A DNA stretch of 64,000 bases from Clostridiales bacterium (GCA_003525905.1 DQIA01000037.1:618-64617); one strand, 5' to 3'; shown: positions 39,701 through 47,318, counted from the stretch's first letter. Program-made: numbers and translations. The notes: generated by a model not told the origin, from the letters alone.

Positions 39701-41386
39701 TGCCTTGGAGACAAAGACTGCGGGGATGTTATCGCCGCCGTCATTGATCTGCATGTTGAGCATGCCGGAGGCATTGTTGTAGACCACGATGCCGATCGCA
39801 CCTGCAGCCTGTGCAGCAGCCTGCTTGTCGGGGAAGGAGCTGGAGCCGCGGGAAACCAGGGCGATCTTACCGCTGACATCCACATTCTCATAGTCGCTCG
39901 CCTCGCCGTAACCGCCGATCGGAACGAATTCCACAGACTGGCCCTTGAAGTTGCTCAGGAACTTCGTGGCGTTCGTCGTTGCGGTGTCGTTGTAGCCGAT
40001 GGTGCGGCCGTTCACGGTGAAGTACAGGGATTCTGCACCGTCGTTGTCGATGGAGGCAACGGACAGAGCGGCAGAAAGCGTACTCGGAGTACCGACGACG
40101 CCGTCATCGGGGTTGCCGGAACGGGAGAGATTCCATCCGGTGCGGTTCTGATATGCAGCGTTCGTTTCGTTGCCCGCAGCGATCAGGACCTCGATATCGG
40201 TGCTTTCGAACAGCTCAAGCGTTTTGCTCATGTCGCCGGTCGTAAAGCCGCCGGCTGCACCAAGGGAGAGGTTGCAGGCATCGACATCCAGACGGACGCA
40301 ATCTTCAAGGCCGGCCATGATGGTGTCCCAGCCGGCGCCGCCGCCCGCGGAGAAGACCTGCATGACGATGATCTGGGCATCCGGCGCAACACCGATGACA
40401 CTGCTGCCTTCGATCTTATTAGCAGCCGTGATACCGGCGACATGCGTGCCGTGGTCATGCTTTGCCGTTGCGTGCGATACATCGAAATCATGCGTGTAGT
40501 AGTTGAAGATGAACGGAAGCTTGCTATTATAATAGGAGCGATTGCGCAGGCTCGTCATCTGGCCCGCATTCAGCGTGTTCCAGATGGCATCGACGCCTTC
40601 CTTCGTCAGGGAGCTCTCGGTGAGCTTATCCTCGGACAGAGCGCCGAAGTTCGGATGATCGACCACGATGCCGGTGTCCAGAATGGCGACCTTCATGCCC
40701 TTGCCGGTGAAGCCCGTCGCATTGAGCTGATCGGCGCCGATCATGGTGGTGGCATTGCTGGTCATGGGCTGCAGCTCACCGTCAGACGTCAGGGTGGACT
40801 CCTCCTCGGGAAGCGAGAACGTCGGGGCGACGTAGACATGATCCACACCGGGAAGCGCCTCGAGGGCTTCCTTATTGCCGTACTCCGTCTTTACGGCCAC
40901 GCCGGTCGTAGCGATGGTGTAGGTGTAACCCAGCTCAAACTGTGCGTCATTGCGGAACTTCTGCGTAAGGTTTGCCTTGAGCGCATTGAGCTCGAGACGG
41001 AGCGCGGCCTCATAGGCAACAGCCTTCGGCGCGCGGGTGGCGATGTCGTCCTTCGTGAAGCCTGCCACGAGCAGCGGGCTCTTCTGCATGACGACGATGA
41101 ACGTGACAACCTCGTCCGCCTTGGGCTCGCTCTCGGCAAGCTGTGCGGAGAAGCGGTCTTCGCCGTTCTGCACGAGCTTCGGCTCACCAGCCTCAACGGG
41201 CTGCTGCGCGTCGGTCTCGACAGTCGGTTCTTCAGCGATATTGCTGCTCGGGAGCTGCACCGGGCCGTCCGTGGAGATCTCCGGGACGTTGCCGTCTGCA
41301 AAGCCGCTCTCCGTGGCAAAGGCCATGGGAACGCCCGTCAGAACAAGTGCCAGCGCAAGGAGCAGAGACAGGATCCTTTTCTTCAT
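33740..41386 (-). CDS. Giant subtilisin-like (S8) surface protease with internal dockerin-like module
   Basis: 2548 residues. Signal peptide (MKKRILSLLLALALVLTGVP), propeptide to about 190, then an S8 domain with catalytic Asp in VAILDTGIVVDHPNF (about 230), His in DHGTHVAGITAA (about 310) and Ser in SGTSMATPQIAG (about 636); a PA-type insert lies between His and Ser, as in lactocepin and C5a peptidase. About residues 796-857 form two calcium-binding F-hand repeats (DFNDDGEITTADARVLLLHV and DVNGDGTVNKDDVDVI), the layout of a type I dockerin. Beyond are Fn3-like regions, three Big_2-type Ig domains (about 1494-1580, 1866-1955, 2225-2315) and blocks of short beta repeats of propeller type. Secreted; GGGAGG precedes the ATG. 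No LPXTG or SLH is seen, so attachment may depend on the dockerin. Confidence 0.9.
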   Translation of the reverse strand: MKKRILSLLLALALVLTGVPMAFATESGFADGNVPEISTDGPVQLPSSNIAEEPTVETDAQQPVEAGEPKLVQNGEDRFSAQLAESEPKADEVVTFIVVMQKSPLLVAGFTKDDIATRAPKAVAYEAALRLELNALKANLTQKFRNDAQFELGYTYTIATTGVAVKTEYGNKEALEALPGVDHVYVAPTFSLPEEESTLTSDGELQPMTSNATTMIGADQLNATGFTGKGMKVAILDTGIVVDHPNFGALSEDKLTESSLTKEGVDAIWNTLNAGQMTSLRNRSYYNSKLPFIFNYYTHDFDVSHATAKHDHGTHVAGITAANKIEGSSVIGVAPDAQIIVMQVFSAGGGAGWDTIMAGLEDCVRLDVDACNLSLGAAGGFTTGDMSKTLELFESTDIEVLIAAGNETNAAYQNRTGWNLSRSGNPDDGVVGTPSTLSAALSVASIDNDGAESLYFTVNGRTIGYNDTATTNATKFLSNFKGQSVEFVPIGGYGEASDYENVDVSGKIALVSRGSSSFPDKQAAAQAAGAIGIVVYNNASGMLNMQINDGGDNIPAVFVSKADGEYMKAQFAEGVKTLTCCNGDLVQVKRDRTLSDFSSWGVTPDLKLKPEIAGVGGNIYSTRDPSIAGSNYGLMSGTSMATPQIAGAMAVLMQYLRQNYPQYQEAELRQVAANLLMSTADPIFDSNGLEVSPRGQGAGLANLVKATSSLAYLSNAQAYENRAKAELGDDDAKNGVYTFPFTINNMSGEKDLTYTFNASILTETVVTYTNGTFIGHAPYALGASLTVAGATESNIMKYDFNDDGEITTADARVLLLHVTDDAPIAEDNVHYAYLDVNGDGTVNKDDVDVITAYCAELEVGTDLTENAVISGTEALESVTVPAGESVTLTATITLTAEDKAYLDASFENGMYVEGFLYVKSATDDTTDLEMPFLGFYGDWSQAPAFDSADEDEASLYPLSIFTNNAAIGTNPYIRTGASGDEYNAFSYANPLAEIDVGLLRNLKKINFQVKDKVTNEVYFDLTGEYMAKSYYNSGYGQIIPLYVLAEEGEVWNGLDKNDNKLPDGTTVTYTASAWLDDGDDVMDDSFSFDVTLDDKAPVVENEATLQQDLKIENGKVLLPLKLNDNQHIAALIFVNNDGIIMGKYEVKNEPGKTFTQDYDITGFGPDFTIVVADYACNETEIDVSLDLGAMADQKPAMQKLSSDRLYGCETFDRAAVEGGWFSANKADMSDYRNETFDSSNRYYSAEYVNGYLVAQRATDGAVVLVTPYNTYWGSQTLVTQSSKVGDSGFKVLYDMALDYSDKGKRDSDTVSNHLYAVGWNYEGDRDGDGKDDGSNALFQISFYSNGSISLEKIADITGSDGEILTLGCTTEGQLYGISTAGKLYSLERDGVCTYIGTTDFVNYANYSGCNVIQSMGYDHNTDTMYWYAHSQTAAGNTYINVCMTYKVDLATGKCTEVGTYGPGGQTSLFVPTDKTSDLFTIGVDPQERFQLSPYQLTMTQGQRKRFEVEWNPWNAKASELTWASADETIATVTQQGFVTAVGEGETEITATGKVWDPWHWDEETSSTVPQWVDYTATATVRVVGSAEAIYTYIVADYKNAANGFTWVTFSDKTPTQLTQIAKQKLTVVGIDGEESTTDAMWQGAAYYNGYVYAVVKEARAMDDSTFGVGTSLYRFKVNKGETPDKTTFGDIEFIGFTAGVELGNMGFDYNTGRMYAVDLTNGGLAIVDLDTGAIDLLGTYSGEIGGPAITPAMTVTAEGYIIVSDMSGNLYMVDADTLSTTKLGSLGQDTWYYASMMYDYNTGNIYWNPCMNAGSSPLCLVRIDPQEWDPDKLEATIVKIGNVSTKSGVESTAMFTIPENEPETKHIPVEGIEITNGDSVTGLVGGTLQLDTVTTPVRPTVRTRTWTSSNPDVVTVDRFGVATFHGVGTATVTVSITNKNPEVEGGPFTDSIDVTVYASAGTFLSFLNDDQNGGSGYYDFWLQVPDNNLRTCPVTTSAIGTYSLRTGAYYDGCVYAYNSKGDFYRFDASDVSSYTNLGSVNLDVETDQVTGMAMDYTTGTMYGLTLSGKLVTIDLDNGAVTEIAATSEKVTALAIDKRGVLYAAGSTAIGVEAKLYTVDPKTAACTFVMDIPGAQVGTGSTYYGSMSYNAQMTYDFGTDRLYLHATYHTKQLAMSSGMYMFMLGEGTPELVNLGKISVQTAPGRTTKQGDAYLGLLCSIPTAEQTPVGKVNGILLNKTVGRLALGESFQLTGKVRPSNAANQAITWSSSDENVAKVDANGLVTSVAAGNVVITATSVETGVTATCTLTVVDMTGKPVSTAYTVSAKHDALYSFNPELPDSTATEVATFSGGTNITGLAYDYEGGLYYVVNEGGLPYIYYYDLTSKQTTLKGQVYTFTDANDLAYDPVNKVLYVVAGFYLFQFNPSRMDPTQLNYWTAYRDMSGMTNIPSPRTVACKDGNVYVLARGYGNTELIRADVDLTTFTKLAEVDLMVENRLNEMDYDPTTGLFYVTDSAHRLYSFDETGAITLIDTVGGGLDLNGLTIAPAGK

Positions 41387-41403
41387 TGCGGCTCCTCCCT
41401 TTC

Positions 41404-42438
41404 TCAGTGCTGCACCAGCGTGGCATACCGCACGATGACGGTGGCCACCTGACCGCGGGTGGAATTACCGGTGGGATCGAGCTTATTCTCGCCCACGCCC
41501 TTGATGAGGCCGGCCTCAACGGCCCACGTCATCGCGGGAACGGCATAGGCGCTGACGCTGGAGGCATCTGCAAAGGCCTTCAGATCGCCCTTTGCCGTGG
41601 TGTCGACACCGGCAAGCTTGGCATAGCGCGCAAAGAACGCGACCATCTGCTCACGGGTGACATTTTCCTCCGGAGCAAACTCCGTTGCACTCACGCCGTT
41701 GGTGACGTTGTTCTGATAAGCCCAGATGACAGCGTTCGTGTACCAGCTGTTCTTCTCGACATCGCGGAACGGTGCAGTGCCCTTGACGGAGGGCTCCCCT
41801 GCGATGCGGTACAGCACGGTGACGAGCATGGCGCGGCTCATCTCGGTATCGGGCTGGAACTTCGCGCCGCCCATGCCGATCATGTAACCGCGGCTGACGA
41901 CGAAGTCGATGCCCTCGTGATAATACTCGTTCCGATCGACGTCCGTGAAGCGGGAAGCCGGGCACTCGACGAGCAGCGTAGCGGTGGACTGCAGCTTTGC
42001 ATCCTTCGCGCCGCTGATGTAGCCGCCCTGCAGGACGACCTGCGTTCTGCATTCCTGCAGAGCCTCAAACCTGAGGGTCAGGACGGTGCCGGCCTTGGCA
42101 GCCTTCGCACCGGCAAATGCCGCAACGACGGCGTCCTTCTTGCCGGAGTTGACCTTCAGGCTGAGCTCCGTGCCTGCGGGCCAGGCCTCTCCTGCCTCTG
42201 CGCCGACGAACTTCAGGCTCTTGCTGTCGTAGGCAAAGGTCAGCTTTCCATCTGCCACGACGCCCTCTGCCTCCGTGTTCACGGCGACGCAGACCTCATC
42301 GCCGCGGATCACATGCTGGGATGTGACCTGAAGCGTGAGGAGAGAGCTCTCGATCGCAGCGACGCTGGTCAGACCCAGGCCGAGCACCAGGGCGACTGCC
42401 AGCAGCAGCGAAAAGAGCCGGCGAACGTTACTTCTCAT
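41404..42438 (-). CDS. SLH-domain surface protein with N-terminal cohesin-like domain
   Basis: 344 residues; ATG 42438 with GGAGG 10 nt upstream. Signal peptide (VRRLFSLLLAVALVLGLGL), then a ~120-residue beta domain (ESSLLTLQVTSQHVIRGDEV, LTFAYDSKSLKFVGAEAGE, AGTVLTLRFEALQE) with the order and spacing of cohesin domains, then three SLH repeats (SRFTDVDRNEYYHEGIDFVV; APFRDVEKNSWYTNAVIWAY; AFADASSVSAYAVPAMTWAV) that bind pyruvylated secondary polymers. The stop is 17 nt upstream of the subtilase start, so the two are an operon. With the dockerin in the protease, this protein could be its wall anchor (inference). The cohesin call rests on motif order only. Confidence 0.75.
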   Translation of the reverse strand: MRSNVRRLFSLLLAVALVLGLGLTSVAAIESSLLTLQVTSQHVIRGDEVCVAVNTEAEGVVADGKLTFAYDSKSLKFVGAEAGEAWPAGTELSLKVNSGKKDAVVAAFAGAKAAKAGTVLTLRFEALQECRTQVVLQGGYISGAKDAKLQSTATLLVECPASRFTDVDRNEYYHEGIDFVVSRGYMIGMGGAKFQPDTEMSRAMLVTVLYRIAGEPSVKGTAPFRDVEKNSWYTNAVIWAYQNNVTNGVSATEFAPEENVTREQMVAFFARYAKLAGVDTTAKGDLKAFADASSVSAYAVPAMTWAVEAGLIKGVGENKLDPTGNSTRGQVATVIVRYATLVQH

Positions 42439-42464
42439 AATCTCTGTTCCTCCTTCTTTTTGAT

Positions 42465-42533
42465 GCACCCGAGACGGGTATGCGGGCCCGCCGTTCCTGC
42501 CGAGTCGGCAGTATTGCAGCGGCAAGCTGCAAT
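42465..42533 (-). other. Structured 5' leader of the SLH-subtilase operon
   Basis: On the minus strand, between promoter and start, three stem-loops follow: ATTGCAGC/GCTGCAAT (42513-42533), CTGCC/GGCAG (42497-42511) and ACCCG/CGGGT (42467-42479). I could not match them to a known riboswitch class. A GGGCCCG sits between the last two. Confidence 0.45.
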
Positions 42534-42551
42534 TTTTACAGCTCTTACCCA

Positions 42552-42580
42552 ATGTTACCATAAACACAGGAAAATCGCAA
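42552..42580 (-). promoter_or_regulatory. Sigma-A promoter of the SLH-subtilase operon
   Basis: Minus-strand TTGCGA (42580-42575), 17-nt spacer, TAACAT (42557-42552). The leader to the ATG is about 105 nt. Confidence 0.6.
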
Positions 42581-42643
42581 GCATTTATTTTTAATATTTG
42601 TCTCATAAATAGTCGTATAGTCCTGACGGCGTAAAAATTTGGT

Positions 42644-42682
42644 AAAAAATACCCGTCCGGCACCGGTCAGGTACCGAACGGG
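42644..42682 (-). terminator. Terminator of the ArsR-like gene
   Basis: A 13-bp stem (42652-42664 with 42670-42682, one or two mismatches), 5-nt loop, followed on the minus strand by TATTTTTT. Confidence 0.85.
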
Positions 42683-42689
42683 CCATATC

Positions 42690-43829
42690 TTACTTCTGTT
42701 CGCTGACGTATTCCAGTACCCAGCGGAACAGGCGTTCGAGCGCATCGGGCCGCGTGATGTAATTCACGCGCTCACCGTCGCCGCGCGTCTCCAGATAGCC
42801 GAGCTTGTAAAGCCCGTAGACGTTCCGGGAGACCGTGCCGGAGTTCAGGTTCATCGAGGCCGCAAGCTGCGCCGCCGAAAACGGCTCTGCGGCACAGCGC
42901 CGCAGGATCTCCAGCTTGTCCTTACCGGTCAAGGCGCGCATCATGGCGCACAGTGTCTCGGCATCCGGCCGGACCTGATGTGCCGCCGCAAATTCAAAGC
43001 TGAGGTTCGCGCCGAGATAGGCAATACGCACGGTCTTGCCGCCGCTCTCGAACCACTCCGTCCAGAAGCCGACCATGTTGAAGTTCCACAGCGCGATCCA
43101 GACCTCATCCGGCTGCATCTCCTGCGTGAAGAGATACGACGCGCGGAACATCTCCTGCTGGAACGTGTCGACGGAGTGCGTCTGAAAGTACTTTTCCCAG
43201 ATGGCCAGCTGCGCGCGGTTCCGCTCGGTCAATGCCTGCATTTCGGCCGCCAGCTGCTCGGCGACCGGGCGGAGCAGCTCCGTCAGCTCGCGCAGATAGG
43301 TCTCGAACTCCGTCAGCACGCGCAGGATCTCCCATCGTGCCTCCATGGAGCATGGCAGCCGTTCCAGCTGCACCTGCAGCGGCTCCGGCTCCTCCTGCGG
43401 ATCAAGCGGCTCCAGAACGAGGCCCATGGTGTTCATGTCGTTGATCTTGAAGCCAATGCCCGACATATACCGGAACATGCGCAGCAGCTCGGCGGCAAAC
43501 GAGTCAATATCGGTGCAGTTGAGCGGCGTGGCCACGAGCATGGTGTGCGCAAGACAGCAGCAGGTCTTCTCATCCGTTCCCGGCAGCTTTTCAAAAAAAT
43601 AGCGCAGCCGCGCCTGATGCGGGTCGAGCGTCTGCGTGACGGCTGCGGAGATACGATCCAGCTCCTGCGCCAGCTGCAGGCCCTGATCCTCCTTCTCGAG
43701 CAAGTAGCGGCCGAATTTTCGGTTTACACGCTCATAGTCTCTTGTATATGCTATTCCATTTATATAATAGTATAAAAGATAGACGGTTTCCGCAAAAAGG
43801 CAGGGTTTATCGATCACACGAACCTTCAC
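42690..43829 (-). CDS. ArsR-like winged-helix regulator with a large N-terminal domain
   Basis: 379 residues with a GTG start at 43829 (GGAG 8 nt upstream). The C-terminal ~75 residues are an ArsR-type winged helix: KLEILRRCAAEPFSAAQLAA, SMNLNSGTVSRNVYGLYKLG and YLETRGDGERVNYITRPDAL. The first ~300 residues, largely helical with acidic patches, form a domain I do not recognise, and no CxC metal site is present. Such fusions are frequent but uncharacterised in Clostridia; the ligand is unknown. Divergent from the C-S lyase gene, with back-to-back promoters. Confidence 0.8.
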   Translation of the reverse strand: MKVRVIDKPCLFAETVYLLYYYINGIAYTRDYERVNRKFGRYLLEKEDQGLQLAQELDRISAAVTQTLDPHQARLRYFFEKLPGTDEKTCCCLAHTMLVATPLNCTDIDSFAAELLRMFRYMSGIGFKINDMNTMGLVLEPLDPQEEPEPLQVQLERLPCSMEARWEILRVLTEFETYLRELTELLRPVAEQLAAEMQALTERNRAQLAIWEKYFQTHSVDTFQQEMFRASYLFTQEMQPDEVWIALWNFNMVGFWTEWFESGGKTVRIAYLGANLSFEFAAAHQVRPDAETLCAMMRALTGKDKLEILRRCAAEPFSAAQLAASMNLNSGTVSRNVYGLYKLGYLETRGDGERVNYITRPDALERLFRWVLEYVSEQK

Positions 43830-43849
43830 AAGATCACTCCTTTGCGGCT

Positions 43850-43879
43850 ATTGTAGTATACGCCCGCGCAATTTGTCAA
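43850..43879 (-). promoter_or_regulatory. Sigma-A promoter of the ArsR-like gene
   Basis: Minus-strand TTGACA (43879-43874), 18-nt spacer, TACAAT (43855-43850), about 20 nt before the GTG start. Confidence 0.75.
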
Positions 43880-43974
43880 CACCCGTTTCGGAAAAAACTT
43901 GTATATTTTGCTGGAATCTGCCGCATAAAAATCGGTCGTTCCTGTCATTGTCACAAAGCGCTCCCCTGCCGGAG

Positions 43975-44003
43975 TTGACAAATTTCTGCCTTTCCGGTAT
44001 GAT
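43975..44003 (+). promoter_or_regulatory. Sigma-A promoter of the C-S lyase gene
   Basis: TTGACA (43975-43980), 17-nt spacer, TATGAT (43998-44003). Confidence 0.85.
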
Positions 44004-44049
44004 AAACCAAACGGCATATCCGAAAAACGGAGCTGCCGCAGGAGGGACT

Positions 44050-45240
44050 ATGAAATATGATTTTATCACGGTGCTCGACCGCACCGGCGCGGATTCCATT
44101 GCCGCAAACATCGATCCCTGGGGCGTGAGCCCTGCTCCGGCGCAGCGCATCCCCATGTGGGTCGCGGACATGAGCTTCCCGACCGCGCCGCCGATCCTCG
44201 AGGCGATGCATAAGCGTCTCGCTTTTCCGAACTTCGGTTATTTTTCCATGCCGGATGAATATTTTGACTGCATTCTCCGCTGGCAGGAGACGCGCAACGG
44301 CCTGACCGGCCTGAAGCGCGCGGACATCGGCTATGAAAACGGCGTGCTTGGCGGCGTCAGCTCGGCCGTGCAGGCCCTGACCGTCCCCGGAGAGGCCGTG
44401 CTGCTGCACGCCCCGGCCTACATCGGCTTTACCCATGTTCTGGATAATCTCGGCCGCAAAGCGGAGCTTTCTCCCCTGCGCCGCGATGAAAACGGTGTCT
44501 GGCGCATGGATTACGAGGACATGGACCGCCACCTGAAGGAGCATTCCATCCGCCTAGCCATCCTCTGCTCGCCGCATAACCCGACGGGCCGCGTCTGGGA
44601 GCGGTGGGAGCTGGAAAAGGCCATGGAGGTCTATGCCGCAAACGACTGCTTTGTCCTCTCAGACGAGATCTGGTCTGATCTCATCCTGCCGGGCTATCAT
44701 CACATCCCCACGCTTTCCGTCTCGGACGATGCACGCCGCCGCACGGCCGCATTTTATGCCCCGAGCAAAACGTTCTCGCTGGCGGGTCTCATCGGCTCGT
44801 ATCATATCATCCCCGACCCATGGCTGCGCGACCGCGTGACACGGCAGGGCGACCTCAGCCATTACAATTCCTGCAATGTGCTCTCGCTGCACGCCCTGCT
44901 CGGAGCCTATTCGGACGAGGGCGCACAGTGGCTCGACGAGCTGCGCCCCGTGCTGGCGGACAACATCCGCTATGCCTGCGATTTCATCGCCGCTCACTTC
45001 CCCGGTGTGCAGGTCATGCAGCCGCAGGGGACCTATATGCTGTTTCTGGACTGCACCGCGTGGCTGCAGGAGCACCATATGACGCTGCGGGAGCTGGAGG
45101 AGCGCGGCGCGCGTGCCGGCGTCGTCTGGCAGGACGGCGCGGCGTTTGCGTGGCCGGACTCCATCCGGATGAATCTGGCCCTGCCGCACAGCCGGCTCGT
45201 CGAGGCCATGGAGCGCCTTCGTGTCCATGCCTTCTGCTGA
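44050..45240 (+). CDS. PatB/MalY-family PLP-dependent C-S lyase (cystathionine beta-lyase type)
   Basis: 396 residues; AGGAGGG 5 nt upstream of ATG 44050. Fold-type I aminotransferase: N-terminal MKYDFITVLDRTGADSIAAN with PMWVADMSFP, PLP-contact CSPHNPTGRVW, DEIWSDL, and the Schiff-base lysine in APSKTFSLAGLIGSY. PatB/MalY enzymes cleave the C-S bond of cystathionine or cysteine. Its 3' end overlaps the UvrD-like gene by 20 nt. Confidence 0.93.
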   Translation: MKYDFITVLDRTGADSIAANIDPWGVSPAPAQRIPMWVADMSFPTAPPILEAMHKRLAFPNFGYFSMPDEYFDCILRWQETRNGLTGLKRADIGYENGVLGGVSSAVQALTVPGEAVLLHAPAYIGFTHVLDNLGRKAELSPLRRDENGVWRMDYEDMDRHLKEHSIRLAILCSPHNPTGRVWERWELEKAMEVYAANDCFVLSDEIWSDLILPGYHHIPTLSVSDDARRRTAAFYAPSKTFSLAGLIGSYHIIPDPWLRDRVTRQGDLSHYNSCNVLSLHALLGAYSDEGAQWLDELRPVLADNIRYACDFIAAHFPGVQVMQPQGTYMLFLDCTAWLQEHHMTLRELEERGARAGVVWQDGAAFAWPDSIRMNLALPHSRLVEAMERLRVHAFC

Positions 45241-47293
45241 AGTGCTGGCGGGCTTCCTCCGCGCGCACGGTCTGCAGCTCAATGCGCAGCAGCAGGCAGC
45301 CGTCGGAGCGGTCGAGGGGGCCGTCCTGCTGCTGGCCGTCCCCGGCAGCGGCAAAACGACCGTACTCGTGACGCGGCTGGGCTATCTCGTGCAGTGCTGC
45401 AACGTCCGCCCGGAGGAGATCCTCACCATGACCTATACCGTCGCTGCCACCCGCGACATGCGAAGCCGCTTCTCTTCCCTGTTCGGCGAGGAGCTCGGCA
45501 GCCGGATGGAGTTTCGCACGATCAACGGCGTCTCCGCGCGCATCATCCGCGCCTATGAGCAGCGGATGGGACGGACCGCCTTTTCCCTGCTCTCGAGCGA
45601 GGCAGAGCAGACCGCCCTGCTGCGCGTGCTGTATTTCCGGTGCAAGGGCGAATACCCGACGGACGCCGAGCTCAAGCAGGCCCGCACGCTCATCGCCTAT
45701 GCAAAAAATCAGATGCTGGGCAAGGAGGAGCTGGACCTGCTGTGGAAGGAGCTGGACTGCTTCCCTGCGCTTTACCGCGCCTATCAGCAGGCGCTGCGCA
45801 ATGCCAGGCAGATGGACTATGACGACCAGATGGTCTATGCCCTGCGCATCCTGCGGCAGGTCCCGGAGATCCTGCACGAATTCCAGGCGCGCTATCACTA
45901 CTTCTGCGTGGACGAGGCACAGGATACCTCGCGCATCCAGCATGCGATCGTCTCGCTGCTGGCCGGTGCAGGCGGCAATCTGTTTCTCGTCGGCGACGAG
46001 GATCAGAGCATCTATGGCTTCCGCGCCGCCTGCCCGGATATGCTGCTGCACTTTGAGGCGGACCACCCCGGCGCAAAGGTCCTGTTCCTCGAGCAGAACT
46101 ATCGCTCCACGCCCCAGATCGTCGAGGCGGCCGACCGCTTTATCCGCCAGAATGTCTCCCGCCGCGACAAGCACATGCAGCCCATCCGTACCGGCGGCGC
46201 AGCCATCCGCCAGATCCCGCTGAACCGCCGCGAGCGGCAGTACACCTACCTGCTCGAGGTCGCGCGCGATCTGCCGGAGAATACCGCCGTGCTGTACCGC
46301 GACCACGACTCCGCCCTGCCGCTCATCGATCTTCTGGAGCGAAACGGTGTTCCCTACCGGGCGAAGCAGACGGACGGCACGTTTTTCTCCAGCCGGATCG
46401 TGCGGGACATCACGGATATCATCCGCTTTGCGCAGTCCCCGTGGGACGGCGCGCTGTTCCGCCGCATTTATTATAAATTCTGTGCCGGGATCCCGAAGGC
46501 CGTGGCTGAGCGGGCTGCGGCCCACAATCCCACGGCCGAGCCGCTTCTGCTGGCCGTGGCGGACGACGACGTCTCCCCGTATACGCGGCGGCAGTGCCGC
46601 ATGCTCCAGACCCATCTGCAGAACCTCCGGACGGAGAAGGCCAACCGCGCCGTCTACCGCATCGTCGCCTTCATGGGCTACGGCGACTATCTGGATCAAT
46701 GCGGGGCCGACAAGAGCCGCGCGGAAATTCTGGAAGCACTGGGTGCGCAGGAGTCGGATCCTCTGCGCCTGCTGGAGCGTCTGGACGAGCTGCAGGCCCT
46801 GCTGCGGCAGCCGAAGTCCGAGGCGCGCGGCCTGATCCTCTCCACCGTGCACTCGAGCAAGGGGCTGGAGTATGACCGGGTCTTTCTGCTCGACGTCATC
46901 GACGGCGTGTTTCCAAAGGAGGGCGAGGACGTCGACCGTGACGAAGAGCGGCGGCTGTTCTATGTCGCCATGACCCGCGCCCGCAACGAGCTTGCCGTCT
47001 TCACCTTCCCGCCGGAGAAAACGTCCTCGGCCTTTTCGCAGTTCCTGTTCCGACCGAAGCGCCGCATTCCGCGCAAGTCAAAGAAAAAGACTGCGGCAGA
47101 CAGCTTTCTCCCCGGCACGCCGGTGCAGCACAGCGCCTATGGCGCGGGGCGCATTCTGGCGCGGGAGGGCGACCGTGTCCGCATCCGCTTTTCCAGCGGC
47201 AGCGAGCGGGTGTTTTCGCTGGCCGCCGCCGTTCCGAACGGGCTTCTCAGCCTGCGGCAGGAATCCGGCGGAAATGCCGCAAAAGCCGATTGA
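45221..47293 (+). CDS. UvrD/PcrA-like SF1 DNA helicase
   Basis: 690 residues. GTG 45221 is preferred, with GGAG 7 nt upstream; an ATG two codons on is possible. Motifs: Q-region, Walker A AVPGSGKTTVL (I), VDEAQDTSR (II), GDEDQSIYGFRAA (III), ATLIKE-free central region, TVHSSKGLEYDRVFLLDVID (V) and VAMTRARNELAV (VI). The C-terminal ~60 residues (GTPVQHSAYGAGRILAREGD, RIRFSSG) form the Tudor/KOW-like domain that links PcrA/UvrD to RNA polymerase. Slightly shorter than PcrA, so a paralogous repair helicase is possible. Confidence 0.9.
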   Translation: MSMPSAEVLAGFLRAHGLQLNAQQQAAVGAVEGAVLLLAVPGSGKTTVLVTRLGYLVQCCNVRPEEILTMTYTVAATRDMRSRFSSLFGEELGSRMEFRTINGVSARIIRAYEQRMGRTAFSLLSSEAEQTALLRVLYFRCKGEYPTDAELKQARTLIAYAKNQMLGKEELDLLWKELDCFPALYRAYQQALRNARQMDYDDQMVYALRILRQVPEILHEFQARYHYFCVDEAQDTSRIQHAIVSLLAGAGGNLFLVGDEDQSIYGFRAACPDMLLHFEADHPGAKVLFLEQNYRSTPQIVEAADRFIRQNVSRRDKHMQPIRTGGAAIRQIPLNRRERQYTYLLEVARDLPENTAVLYRDHDSALPLIDLLERNGVPYRAKQTDGTFFSSRIVRDITDIIRFAQSPWDGALFRRIYYKFCAGIPKAVAERAAAHNPTAEPLLLAVADDDVSPYTRRQCRMLQTHLQNLRTEKANRAVYRIVAFMGYGDYLDQCGADKSRAEILEALGAQESDPLRLLERLDELQALLRQPKSEARGLILSTVHSSKGLEYDRVFLLDVIDGVFPKEGEDVDRDEERRLFYVAMTRARNELAVFTFPPEKTSSAFSQFLFRPKRRIPRKSKKKTAADSFLPGTPVQHSAYGAGRILAREGDRVRIRFSSGSERVFSLAAAVPNGLLSLRQESGGNAAKAD

Positions 47294-47318
47294 CACGGTA
47301 GGCAATTCGTTGTATCAT
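47290..47318 (+). promoter_or_regulatory. Sigma-A promoter of tcdA
   Basis: TTGACA (47290-47295), 17-nt spacer, TATCAT (47313-47318). The TGA stop of the helicase gene (47291-47293) is inside the -35 box. Confidence 0.85.

Noticed and set aside
33842-41452. A 2536-codon open frame antisense to the subtilase gene
   Set aside because: It mirrors the whole protease gene and has no signal peptide or domain. In GC-rich DNA with biased third positions, the opposite strand often lacks stops. The sense gene has clear S8, dockerin-like and Big_2 motifs.
42465-42533. Known riboswitch (c-di-GMP, THF or cobalamin)
   Set aside because: None of the conserved blocks of these classes is present, although the leader is structured. 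It is recorded only as an unassigned leader.
45555-46223. A plus-strand Arg/Ser-rich frame inside the helicase gene
   Set aside because: Out-of-frame shadow with composition typical of a shifted GC-rich gene.
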